Assembly: GCA_008933525.1 (NCBI GenBank)
Contig: WBUV01000202.1
Coordinates: forward strand, 1 to 6,160
From: Bacteroidales bacterium
GTDB taxonomy: Bacteria; Bacteroidota; Bacteroidia; Bacteroidales; Tenuifilaceae
DNA length: 6,160 nt
Reading direction: 5' to 3'
Shown: positions 1-6,160 of the stretch, one piece after another
Layout of the letters: each line of letters starts with the position of its first letter
Position numbering within the stretch: the stretch's first letter is position 1
Notes under the pieces: model-generated
The model's input: the letters and a program-made list of their open reading frames with translations, nothing else
Database searches by the model: none
What the model was told of the DNA's origin: nothing
Made by a program: the position numbers and the translations under genes

Positions 1-871
1 ATAATTTACTCTCTAAAATCTCGGTTAAACTAACAAACGATCCACGCTTACTCCTATAATATACTATTGATTTTGCTTGATAATCGGTTAAGTATGGGTG
101 ATTTTTTAACTCTTCGTATGTTACCATATTAATGTTAATCCGCTTTACAGCCAAACTATCGATCCAGATATTTGGCCTTATGGTGCTAATAAGCTCGTTA
201 TTTAGACCATAAACCTCGGAAAGTTGATTAATGCTATAAAATCCGCCTAAAAGGTTCCGATACAGTATAATTCGTCGAGCAAACGATCGGCCAATTCCCT
301 TTATTTTTGTTAAAGATATTGAATCGGCAGAGTTTAGTTCAACTAAAATGGCCTGAACGGGCACATTAGCTTTTGTGCTATCGGCAATGAGATAGTTCTC
401 GCTAATTCGAACCCAAGGCTTTAGTCTCAAAAAGGTAGCAGAATCTATTACATGGATTTTTGATAGGTCGTTAGCTGTTTTAAACCGACCTCCTTTAGTT
501 CTATAATTTATTACAACCTGAGCCTGTTTGTGGGATAGCCCTAAATCTACCAAACTATCCATGTTTACTGTATTAGGGTCAAAGTAGAATTGTTTTATTT
601 CCTTTATGAAACTCAGCTCCTCCTTAAGAGCAGAATGATCGTTAGGTTCTCTGTTAACTGGTTCAGTATACTCCAAAGAGCGGAAAAAACTATCAACTTT
701 CTGGTGCGTATCGTTATCTATATTGCTATTGCTGGTAAGCAAGGGGTTTAGGAAAAATGTTATTGTTACTAAAGCTATTAGTATAATAGCTAATACAATT
801 GTTCCATTTTTTTCACTCTTTGTATAAATGAAAAACCGCTTAATATTACTTATGGTTTTTTTCCATGCCAT
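1..871 (-). CDS. Membrane-anchored protein with at least three helix-hairpin-helix units (3' end outside window)
   Basis: The frame is open from ATG at 869-871 to the left edge, giving 290 residues without a stop. A basic N-terminus (KK at 4-5, KR at 11-12, K18, K21) precedes one hydrophobic segment at about residues 24-42, then a polar linker to about 95. Three related HhH units follow: about 96-154 (FDPNTV…LGLSHKQAQVVINYR…GGRF), 178-236 (VELNSAD…IKGIGRSFARRIILYR…GGF) and 246-290, cut by the edge (ININMVTYEEL…DYQAKSIVYYRSKRGSF). HhH units of this kind bind DNA non-specifically, as in ComEA. Such multi-unit proteins are widespread in Bacteroidota and usually remain hypothetical. By the positive-inside rule the HhH part should face the periplasm, which is inference. 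The start is 6 bases after the AGCS stop, with an AAGGA at 875-879 overlapping that stop codon, so it is probably co-transcribed and perhaps translationally coupled. A role in DNA uptake is possible but not shown. Confidence 0.9.
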   Translation of the reverse strand, partial: MAWKKTISNIKRFFIYTKSEKNGTIVLAIILIALVTITFFLNPLLTSNSNIDNDTHQKVDSFFRSLEYTEPVNREPNDHSALKEELSFIKEIKQFYFDPNTVNMDSLVDLGLSHKQAQVVINYRTKGGRFKTANDLSKIHVIDSATFLRLKPWVRISENYLIADSTKANVPVQAILVELNSADSISLTKIKGIGRSFARRIILYRNLLGGFYSINQLSEVYGLNNELISTIRPNIWIDSLAVKRININMVTYEELKNHPYLTDYQAKSIVYYRSKRGSFVSLTEILESKL

Positions 872-877
872 ATATCC

Positions 878-2338
878 TTAATTAAAAAGTTCTCCATTCT
901 TATACCTTCTCCAATAGCTTAATAAGTCAATACGAACCTCTTTAGATAGAATAATCAGACCGACAATATTTGGAAAGGCCATACCCAATATCATCATATC
1001 GGAAAAGTCCATTACTGCATTCAAGTTTGAGGCACTCCCTATTACAACACATGAAAGGAATAAGAAATAGTAAACTTTAGGCGATATACTTTCGCTTTTG
1101 AAAATTCTCAGGAAAAAATCGCCAAATAAATAATTAAAACCCTTTAGTCCATAGTATGACCAAGAAATCATTGTTGAGAAAGCAAAGAGTAAGATTGCCA
1201 CAGCTAAAACGTACGGAAACCAGGGTAATACCGTTTTAAATGCAGCGGAAGTTAATTGCGCCCCTTGCAAATTATCGGGATTGGTGTAAAGCCCTGTAAA
1301 ATTAATTACAAGAGCGGTCATAGTACATATTACAACAGTATCGATAAAGGGTTCGAGCAGGGCAACAATTCCTTCGCTAACGGGTTCATCAGTTCTTGCT
1401 GCCGAATGCGCTATTGATGCTGAACCAATTCCAGCTTCATTGGAAAAAGCTCCACGTTGAAATCCAATAATTAAAGCGCCAAAAAAACCACCCGAAATTG
1501 CATCTATACCGAATGCATTTCTGAAGATCATTACAAAAACCTCTCCTACTCGAGAAATATTCATTGCAATGATTAATAAAGATGCCCCTACATATATTAT
1601 TACCATAATTGGGACAATCTTATCGGCTACCCTTGCTATGCTTTTTATGCCACCGATTACGACCAACCCAACAAGAAAAGCCATCACTACGCCAAATAAA
1701 ACTCCATTCCCCTTAAGTTGAGGTATAATATAACTTATTTGTGCAAAGGCTTGATTTGATTGAAACATATTTCCGCCACCAAATGATGCTCCAATTACAA
1801 GAATAGAAAAAAGAATCGCCAAAAACTTTCCTAAATACTTCAAATTATGTTTCTCTAAACCTTTGCTCAGGTAGTACATTGGACCGCCAGAAACTCTTCC
1901 TTTGGAATCGATAATCCTATACTTTTGGCCAAGGGTACATTCGGTAAATTTTAATGACATTCCAAGCAACCCCGCCATAATCATCCAAAATGTGGCTCCA
2001 GGCCCACCAATACTTACGGCAATAGCCACTCCTGCTATATTACCAAGGCCAACAGTTGCCGAGAGAGCTGTTGCGAGTGCTTGAAAATGGGAAACCTCTC
2101 CCTTAAGGCTATCTTTATCGAGTTTCCCAGTGACCAGTGCAATAGAATGCCGAAAACCCCTAATATTAATAAACCCCATTCGAATTGTAAAAAATACCCC
2201 CCACACCATTAACCATAGCACTACCAACGGGAAACGGATACCAAGTTCCAATCCTATTGCTTGAAAAGGATCCCAGAAAAGAACTCTGGAAAGAATCTCG
2301 ACAAACGGTTCGAAAAAGGAGTTTACACGATCGTCCAT
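878..2338 (-). CDS. Alanine/glycine:cation symporter (AGCS) family transporter
   Basis: This is a 486-residue inner-membrane protein with about ten or eleven hydrophobic segments, normal for the AGCS (AlsT/DagA/AgcS) family. These carriers import alanine or glycine, sometimes other small neutral amino acids, with sodium or protons. Diagnostic stretches are SATVGLGNIAGVA at 93-105, GGPGATFWM at 111-119, GGPMYYLSKGL at 151-161, GGGNMFQSNQ at 187-196, the signature GFQRGAFSNEAGIGSASIA at 292-310 with HSAA just after, and FSTMISWSYYG in the C-terminal third. The N-terminus contains the expected GIRFPLVVLWLMVWG and IRMGFINIRGFRHS segments, so the ATG at 2336-2338 is a sound start. No strong Shine-Dalgarno sequence is visible, which is common in Bacteroidota. 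The gene begins 11 bases after the NSS transporter stop and ends 6 bases before the HhH gene, so it is the middle gene of a probable operon. The family is certain; the exact substrate cannot be read from the sequence. Confidence 0.95.
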   Translation of the reverse strand: MDDRVNSFFEPFVEILSRVLFWDPFQAIGLELGIRFPLVVLWLMVWGVFFTIRMGFINIRGFRHSIALVTGKLDKDSLKGEVSHFQALATALSATVGLGNIAGVAIAVSIGGPGATFWMIMAGLLGMSLKFTECTLGQKYRIIDSKGRVSGGPMYYLSKGLEKHNLKYLGKFLAILFSILVIGASFGGGNMFQSNQAFAQISYIIPQLKGNGVLFGVVMAFLVGLVVIGGIKSIARVADKIVPIMVIIYVGASLLIIAMNISRVGEVFVMIFRNAFGIDAISGGFFGALIIGFQRGAFSNEAGIGSASIAHSAARTDEPVSEGIVALLEPFIDTVVICTMTALVINFTGLYTNPDNLQGAQLTSAAFKTVLPWFPYVLAVAILLFAFSTMISWSYYGLKGFNYLFGDFFLRIFKSESISPKVYYFLFLSCVVIGSASNLNAVMDFSDMMILGMAFPNIVGLIILSKEVRIDLLSYWRRYKNGELFN

Positions 2339-2349
2339 AGTAACAATGC

Positions 2350-3711
2350 TTAGCCTAAAGACCCAAAGAAAATAGAGTATATAAATATGGCTGCAATTGC
2401 AAGAGGTGCAATAAACTTTACAATAAACCGATAGTATGGAAAGAACTTAACCTTTAATTTTCCGCTATTGGAAACTTCATCAAGCACATCATCCTTTCGC
2501 ATATACCATCCAACGAAAATTACGATGAAAAGACCGCCTAAGGGCAATAATACGTTTGATGCCGTAAAGTCTAATAGATCAAAAATTGATTTTTTGAACA
2601 GCAATAATGAACTTAGTGGTCCTAATGACAATGATGCAAGCACACCTAAAGCCGAAATTGAGATTGTCGAGATTACTATCGCCTTTTTCCGTGTTATCTT
2701 AAACTCCTCGGAAAAATAGGCCACAACTACTTCCAACACGGACACCGTTGAGGTTAGAGCTGCAACTGCCAATAAGGCAAAAAATAAAACTCCGAACAGA
2801 CTCCCCAAAGGCATCTGTTTAAAAATCTCCGGTAATGTTATGAATACAAGGCTTGGTCCTGATGAAGGTTCTATACTAAAAGCAAACACTGCAGGAAAAA
2901 TAACCACTCCGGCCAAAATCGCAACTAAAGTATCGGCAATGGAAACATTAACTGCAGTTGACGCAAGGTTTTCCTTTTTACCAAAGTACGACGAGTATGT
3001 TATTAAAGTGCCCATACCAAGGCTAAGCGAAAAGAATGCCTGTCCCATCGCAAAAAGCACTGTTTTTGCGGTAATCTTTGAAAAATCTGGATAAAATAGA
3101 AATTTTATTCCTTCGAGTGAATTTGGTAGAGTAACAGCTCTAACACATAGTATTATAAGAAAAAGTAAGAGTAAAGGCATTAATATCCTATTGTACTTTT
3201 CTATTCCATTCTTAATACCTCCAGCAACAATAAGCGCAGTTAATACCATAAATACTAACTGCCATACAATGGGCCGAAATGGATGTGTAATAAAGTGAGA
3301 AAAAGCATTGCTTAAACTTTCATTGGATTGAAAACTACCATCAACAGACCGAACAATGTACTCAAGGGTCCAACCTGCAACTGCGCTATAAAACGAAAGT
3401 ATCACAAAAGCTGCAACAACACCCATTATTCCTACAAAATACCAAGGAGTTCCAGGGGCTAACGTTTTGAAGGAGCCAAAAACATTACGCTGAGCTCGCC
3501 TACCTATTGTAAACTCCGATAGCATAACAGTTACTCCAAGAATAAAAACACAAGCCAAATAGATAAGAAGGAAAGCTCCTCCCCCATTTTGACCAGTTAC
3601 GTATGGAAATTTCCACACATTTCCAAGCCCGACAGCAGAACCTGCTGCGGCTGCTAAGATTCCAAACTTACTGCTGAAATTATCACGATTAGAGTTTCCA
3701 GTTACAGACAT
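2350..3711 (-). CDS. Sodium:neurotransmitter symporter (NSS/SNF) family sodium-dependent amino acid transporter
   Basis: From the ATG at 3709-3711 this encodes 453 residues, the usual size for bacterial NSS proteins, with about twelve hydrophobic segments. The family (LeuT, MhsT, Tyt1) imports hydrophobic or aromatic amino acids driven by sodium. Helix 1 carries GSAVGLGNVWKFPY at 24-37, with N31 at the position of LeuT Asn27 (sodium site 1). K34 replaces the LeuT gate arginine, as in MhsT-like members, and GQNGGGAF follows. Helix 6 has QAFFSLSLGMG at 224-234. Helix 8 has AALTS around 317-321, matching the second sodium site (A, T, S). D381 in LLDFTA probably pairs with K34 as the outer gate. 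These residue matches are inferred by eye from LeuT. A longer in-frame start (TTG at 3766-3768) would add 19 non-conserved residues, but it lies inside the likely -33 promoter element, so the ATG is preferred. It is the first gene of the probable three-gene operon. Confidence 0.94.
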   Translation of the reverse strand: MSVTGNSNRDNFSSKFGILAAAAGSAVGLGNVWKFPYVTGQNGGGAFLLIYLACVFILGVTVMLSEFTIGRRAQRNVFGSFKTLAPGTPWYFVGIMGVVAAFVILSFYSAVAGWTLEYIVRSVDGSFQSNESLSNAFSHFITHPFRPIVWQLVFMVLTALIVAGGIKNGIEKYNRILMPLLLLFLIILCVRAVTLPNSLEGIKFLFYPDFSKITAKTVLFAMGQAFFSLSLGMGTLITYSSYFGKKENLASTAVNVSIADTLVAILAGVVIFPAVFAFSIEPSSGPSLVFITLPEIFKQMPLGSLFGVLFFALLAVAALTSTVSVLEVVVAYFSEEFKITRKKAIVISTISISALGVLASLSLGPLSSLLLFKKSIFDLLDFTASNVLLPLGGLFIVIFVGWYMRKDDVLDEVSNSGKLKVKFFPYYRFIVKFIAPLAIAAIFIYSIFFGSLG

Positions 3712-3738
3712 AAATGCTTGATTTAGGTTTTGGTGCCC

Positions 3739-3769
3739 CAAATTGGTAAAAATTGTAATTATAACCAAA
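3739..3769 (-). promoter_or_regulatory. Predicted Bacteroidota-type promoter for the NSS-AGCS-HhH operon
   Basis: Read on the minus strand, TTTG (3766-3769) is followed by exactly 19 bases and then CCAATTTG (3739-3746). This fits the Bacteroidetes housekeeping sigma pattern TTTG-N19-TAnnTTTG, except that the TA of the downstream element is CC. The downstream TTTG is intact. Transcription would start around 3732, leaving a leader of roughly 20 bases before the ATG at 3711. The call is by pattern only. Confidence 0.5.
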
Positions 3770-3779
3770 GGTTAAACTG

Positions 3780-3822
3780 AAAAAGAAACCCACATATCTA
3801 CTCTGCAATAAATACGTGGGTT
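3780..3822 (-). terminator. Rho-independent terminator after the aldolase gene
   Basis: On the minus strand AACCCACGTAT (3812-3822) pairs with ATATGTGGGTT (3787-3797), an 11-base-pair stem with one G·U pair. The loop is 14 bases (3798-3811), and the stem is followed by TCTTTTTC, a U-rich tail. It begins about 20 bases after the aldolase stop codon and ends just before the next promoter, so it separates the aldolase transcript from the transporter operon. Confidence 0.8.
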
Positions 3823-3841
3823 CTAATTATTAAAAGATTAT

Positions 3842-4315
3842 TTAAGCAATATCTATTTTAGGCTCAAGGTAAACATCCTGAATAGCGTTAAGTATTTTTA
3901 CTCCATCATCCATTGATTTTTGGAATGCTTTTCGTCCACTTATCAACCCCATGCCCCCGGCACGCTTGTTAACCACTGCAGTAAAAACTGCCTCGGCTAA
4001 GTCGCTAGCACCACTCGATGCGCCTCCAGAGTTTATTAATCCAGCACGGCCATTATAGCAGTTTAGAACTTGGTAACGAGTCAAGTCAATTGGGTGATCC
4101 GATGAGAGCTGAGTGTAAACCTTATCATGAGTTTTTCCAAAACTAATAGCTTTATACCCTCCATTAGTCTCTGGCAATTTTTGCTTAATAATATCAGCCT
4201 GAAGAGTTACTCCTAAATGATTTGCCTGACCAGTTAAATCTGCAGCAACATGGTAGTCAACACCATCCTTTTTAAATGAGTTGTTGCGGAGATAACACCA
4301 AAGTACTGTGGCCAT
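3842..4315 (-). CDS. C-terminal fragment of the frameshifted aldolase
   Basis: This 157-residue frame begins at ATG 4313-4315, which is an internal conserved methionine of the aldolase (the M of [12 protein letters not shown]) and not a true start. An in-frame TGA at 4322-4324 lies just upstream. It holds the probable catalytic lysine (K44 of the fragment, in ADIIKQK) and the C-terminal [13 protein letters not shown] loop. It ends in a normal family C-terminus, [13 protein letters not shown]. It overlaps the upstream fragment by 82 bases. Independent expression is doubtful because half of the barrel is missing. Confidence 0.8.
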   Translation of the reverse strand: MATVLWCYLRNNSFKKDGVDYHVAADLTGQANHLGVTLQADIIKQKLPETNGGYKAISFGKTHDKVYTQLSSDHPIDLTRYQVLNCYNGRAGLINSGGASSGASDLAEAVFTAVVNKRAGGMGLISGRKAFQKSMDDGVKILNAIQDVYLEPKIDIA

Positions 4316-4899
4316 TCCAGTTCATGGGCACGTTCAAAGGCCTGAGCCACCTCAATGATTTGACGTGTACTCTCGTCGGAACCAAAATATATTGTGGCCC
4401 CCACAGCAGTAGCCCCAAGATTCCAGGCCTCCTCAACAGAACCAAACATAATCTGATCAAACTTATTGGGATAAGTAAGCAACTCGTTATGGTTAATCTT
4501 TACTATAAAAGGAATTCTGTGAGCGTATTTTCGGGACATAGATGCTAGTACACCAAAAGTTGATGCAACAGCATTGGCTCCCCCCTCAATGGCAAGTTTA
4601 ACGATATTTTCCGGATCAAAATAAATTGGGTTAGGCGCAAATGATGCTCCAGCGCTATGCTCAATACCCTGATCGACCGGAAGAATTGAAAGGTAACCAG
4701 TATTTGCCAGTCGACCATGATTATACATCGACTGGAGGCTCTTTAGCACTTGTGGGGTACGATTCGAATGATAAAAAACCCGCTCAATAAAATCCGAACC
4801 CGGTAAATGTAAATGCTCCTTGGTAACAGTTTGACACTTGTGATCGAGCAAAAAACTGGATTTTTCGCCCAGTAACTCAACTATTTTATTTATTTCCAT
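4234..4899 (-). CDS. N-terminal fragment of the frameshifted aldolase
   Basis: As written, translation from ATG at 4897-4899 gives 221 residues. The first 194 are normal aldolase. The last 27, starting at the E of ELEWPQYF, are out of frame and match nothing in the family. This fragment lacks the Schiff-base lysine and the C-terminal phosphate-binding loop, so it cannot be an active enzyme alone. The start fits the family ([20 protein letters not shown]), with only a short leader after a good promoter. Confidence 0.85.
   Translation of the reverse strand: MEINKIVELLGEKSSFLLDHKCQTVTKEHLHLPGSDFIERVFYHSNRTPQVLKSLQSMYNHGRLANTGYLSILPVDQGIEHSAGASFAPNPIYFDPENIVKLAIEGGANAVASTFGVLASMSRKYAHRIPFIVKINHNELLTYPNKFDQIMFGSVEEAWNLGATAVGATIYFGSDESTRQIIEVAQAFERAHELEWPQYFGVISATTHLKRMVLTTMLLQI
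4316..4320 (-). other. Site of the single-base deletion in the aldolase gene
   Basis: On the minus strand the sequence reads GAACTGGAATGGCC. One extra G (GAACTGGGAATGGCC) restores His-Glu-Leu-Gly-Met-Ala, the family sequence, and joins the two frames seamlessly. The short G run (GG where GGG is expected, plus strand 4317-4318) is the natural place for the loss. Confidence 0.88.
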
Positions 4900-4900
4900 A

Positions 4901-4923
4901 GTGGTAAATTTTTACATTTACAC
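4901..4923 (-). other. Small inverted repeat in the aldolase leader
   Basis: On the minus strand GTGTAAAT and ATTTACCAC can pair with one bulged C around a six-base GTAAAA loop, immediately after the -7 element and 1-2 bases before the start codon. It is AT-rich and short, with no U tract after it, so it is not a terminator. A weak leader hairpin affecting translation is possible, but chance is an equally good explanation. Confidence 0.25.
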
Positions 4924-4953
4924 AAACCTACAATAAATAACAATTGAAGTCAA
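4923..4953 (-). promoter_or_regulatory. Predicted Bacteroidota-type promoter for the aldolase gene
   Basis: On the minus strand TTG (4951-4953) is followed by 20 bases and TAGGTTTG (4923-4930), an exact match to the -7 consensus TAnnTTTG. Transcription would begin at about 4916-4918, giving a leader of under 20 bases before the ATG at 4899. The whole promoter fits in the 60-base gap after the barrel gene. Confidence 0.68.
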
Positions 4954-4959
4954 CAGGGA

Positions 4960-6160
4960 TTAGAATGGATATCCAATTCCGAAATTGAAGTTAATATCTC
5001 TCCACATAAATTTTTGCTGAAAAGGTACCCAAGGCTTGAAAACCTTATCGGGATTTCTGGATGGATCGTAAACTTTATAGCCAAAATCTGTCCGTAGAGT
5101 GAAAAAACCAAGGTTTACTCTAATCCCAATTCCACTTCCAAGAGCTATCTGCTTGTAAAACTCATCAACTTTGAAAACTGTACCCTCAATTTTTTCGTCA
5201 CCGGGTAACGACCAAATATTTCCGGCATCAACAAATAACGCCCCCTCTAATTGCCAGAATACTTTAAATCGATACTCGAAATTTGCCTCTAATTTGATAT
5301 CGGCTGTACGATTAGGGTAGGTTTCTCCTGTTTTATAGAACGACCCTGGGCCAAGTGCACGAGCTTGCCATGCTCTAACGCCATTTGCACCACCCGAGAA
5401 ATACATTTTTTCGAAAGGTAGAGCTTTTGAATTTCCATAGGGATATCCAACACCTGCAAAAACCCTATAAACAAAACTATTATTATTATCAACTACTTGA
5501 TGATATGTAATGTTTATATCGGATCGCACAAATTGAGAAAAACTGGTATTGAAGAGTTGGTATGTACTATCGGACGCTTGTGATCTATTTATTGCTTTGC
5601 TTGCTAAATAAAGAATATTCCCTGATAACTCTAAATTGTACTTCAAATATGTGTAGCTATTTAACTTTTGCAGATTCTGATTATTGAAAATAAAACTATA
5701 ACTCGATACCGTTACGATTTGGCTTATATAACTGTACTTTAAGAACGAACTATCAATCTGCGCTTTAAACTCATCGCTTATTTTCGCAATCCGAATAGCA
5801 TTAATTTCAATAGGGTTAAAATTTTGAGTTACAAATTTTGAACTCTTCCAGTTGTAACCATACATTAAACTGGCTATTGTTCTTGTATAATCGGGTCGAC
5901 GCTGAAAACTATACGAAGCAGTTATTTGAGTTTTCACAGCATTTCTCACAAAAAAATCGCTCGACGAGAAAGGACCAAGAAATTTTGGAATGCTCAAACC
6001 CATAGAACCACCGAGTTCCAATGTATTATTTAAATTCAGCCTTTGCTGAGCCGACTCTACCAGACCCCTAAGTTTTATATCGAACACTTCGGCTCCACGG
6101 AACAAATTTTTATGCTGATAGTTTAAATTTCCCTCAGCACCTAACGAGCCTGTTGTATTT
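4960..6160 (-). CDS. Omp85-superfamily outer-membrane barrel protein, TamL/BamA type (5' end outside window)
   Basis: The frame is open from the right edge to TAA at 4960-4962, giving 399 visible residues, all from the C-terminal barrel. The first visible residues, NTTGSLGAEGNLNYQHKNLF followed by RGAEVFDIKLRG, are typical of the first barrel strands of TamL-like proteins. The lid-loop motif reads SGGANGVRAWQARALGPGSF, with VRAW at 5368-5379 in place of the VRGF/Y of classical Omp85 proteins. Near the C-terminus come the conserved strand LEGALFVDAGNIW, then RTDFGYKVYDP, and a terminal β-signal FNFGIGYPF ending in phenylalanine. Proteins of this class insert or assemble outer-membrane proteins. 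The N-terminal signal sequence and POTRA domains that would separate TamL from BamA lie outside the window. The VRAW…LGPG form favours TamL by family knowledge. No terminator is visible after the stop, so some transcription may continue into the aldolase gene. Confidence 0.9.
   Translation of the reverse strand, partial: NTTGSLGAEGNLNYQHKNLFRGAEVFDIKLRGLVESAQQRLNLNNTLELGGSMGLSIPKFLGPFSSSDFFVRNAVKTQITASYSFQRRPDYTRTIASLMYGYNWKSSKFVTQNFNPIEINAIRIAKISDEFKAQIDSSFLKYSYISQIVTVSSYSFIFNNQNLQKLNSYTYLKYNLELSGNILYLASKAINRSQASDSTYQLFNTSFSQFVRSDINITYHQVVDNNNSFVYRVFAGVGYPYGNSKALPFEKMYFSGGANGVRAWQARALGPGSFYKTGETYPNRTADIKLEANFEYRFKVFWQLEGALFVDAGNIWSLPGDEKIEGTVFKVDEFYKQIALGSGIGIRVNLGFFTLRTDFGYKVYDPSRNPDKVFKPWVPFQQKFMWRDINFNFGIGYPF

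Larger units (their letters stand above)
3842..4899 (-). pseudogene. fbaB: Class I fructose-bisphosphate aldolase, FbaB/DhnA type, interrupted by a one-base frameshift
   Basis: With one base restored near 4317 the gene encodes 352 residues, the normal length for Bacteroidota class I FbaB-type aldolase. This enzyme splits fructose 1,6-bisphosphate into dihydroxyacetone phosphate and glyceraldehyde 3-phosphate, and the reverse, through a lysine Schiff base. Conserved stretches include [25 protein letters not shown] (60-84), [23 protein letters not shown] (94-116), [17 protein letters not shown] (130-146), VGATIYFGS (166-174) and, after the shift, [23 protein letters not shown]. The Schiff-base lysine is most likely K239 in ADIIKQKLP, and the phosphate-binding [15 protein letters not shown] lies near the end. 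The break falls between AHEL and [12 protein letters not shown], where homologues read ELGMAT and this sequence reads CTG-GAA-TGG. There is no other lesion and both halves stay conserved, so it is either a very recent mutation or a base-calling error. The gene has its own promoter and terminator. If the break is real, the cell must rely on another aldolase. Confidence 0.93.

Noticed and set aside
1902..3094. Plus-strand open frames at 1902-2084, 2468-2719 and 2840-3094
   Set aside because: They lie wholly antisense to the conserved AGCS and NSS genes, have low-complexity polar translations with no recognisable domain, and are expected chance frames.
3743..3768. Inverted repeat TTGGT / ACCAA overlapping the NSS promoter elements, possibly an operator
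   Set aside because: The arms are only five bases with a 16-base AT-rich gap, which is expected by chance in such sequence. No regulator gene is nearby.
4276..4548. Plus-strand 90-residue frame opposite the aldolase, and the minus-strand frame at 4272-4460
   Set aside because: Both are other-frame shadows of the conserved aldolase coding sequence. The real frame is shown by family motifs on either side of the frameshift.
5289..5492. Minus-strand 67-residue frame inside the barrel gene
   Set aside because: It is an out-of-frame shadow within a region where the barrel frame carries the VRAW and LGPG motifs.
6103..6105. TTG as start codon of the barrel protein
   Set aside because: The frame continues upstream to the window edge with typical family sequence (GNLNYQHKN before LFRGAEVF), so this is an internal leucine and the gene is partial.

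Overview
The window is AT-rich and every gene lies on the minus strand, so genes read from high to low coordinates. It looks like a chromosomal segment of a member of the Bacteroidota, probably Bacteroidales-like. Three things point there: the TamL/BamA-type barrel with a VRAW…LGPG signature, a membrane-anchored protein with repeated helix-hairpin-helix (HhH) units of the FDPNTV-type seen in that phylum, and promoters of the Bacteroidota type (TTG/TTTG, about 19-20 bases, TAnnTTTG) in the intergenic gaps. These assignments come from reading the translations and recalling the families; no database search was possible.

Layout in transcription order: (1) 6160-4960, the C-terminal 399 residues of an Omp85-superfamily outer-membrane barrel (TamL/BamA type), entering from beyond the right edge. 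(2) 4899-3842, a class I fructose-bisphosphate aldolase of the FbaB/DhnA type with its own promoter and an intrinsic terminator. It is split by one missing base near 4317, so as given it does not encode an intact enzyme. (3) 3711-2350, a sodium:neurotransmitter symporter family (NSS, MhsT/LeuT-like) transporter with its own promoter. (4) 2338-878, an alanine/glycine:cation symporter (AGCS) family transporter. (5) 871 to beyond the left edge, a membrane-anchored protein with at least three HhH units. Genes 3-5 are separated by only 11 and 6 bases and probably form one operon.

The probable operon makes two unrelated families of sodium-driven amino acid importers together, with the HhH protein as a downstream passenger. 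Aldolase and the barrel protein are housekeeping functions with no evident link to the transporters. I saw no mobile element, CRISPR array, tRNA, rRNA or prophage gene. No intergenic stretch exceeds about 130 bases, and all of them are described below. The window is mostly ordinary core genome. The main point worth a second look is the aldolase frameshift. The likely periplasmic placement of the HhH protein and the corrected start of the NSS transporter are secondary.
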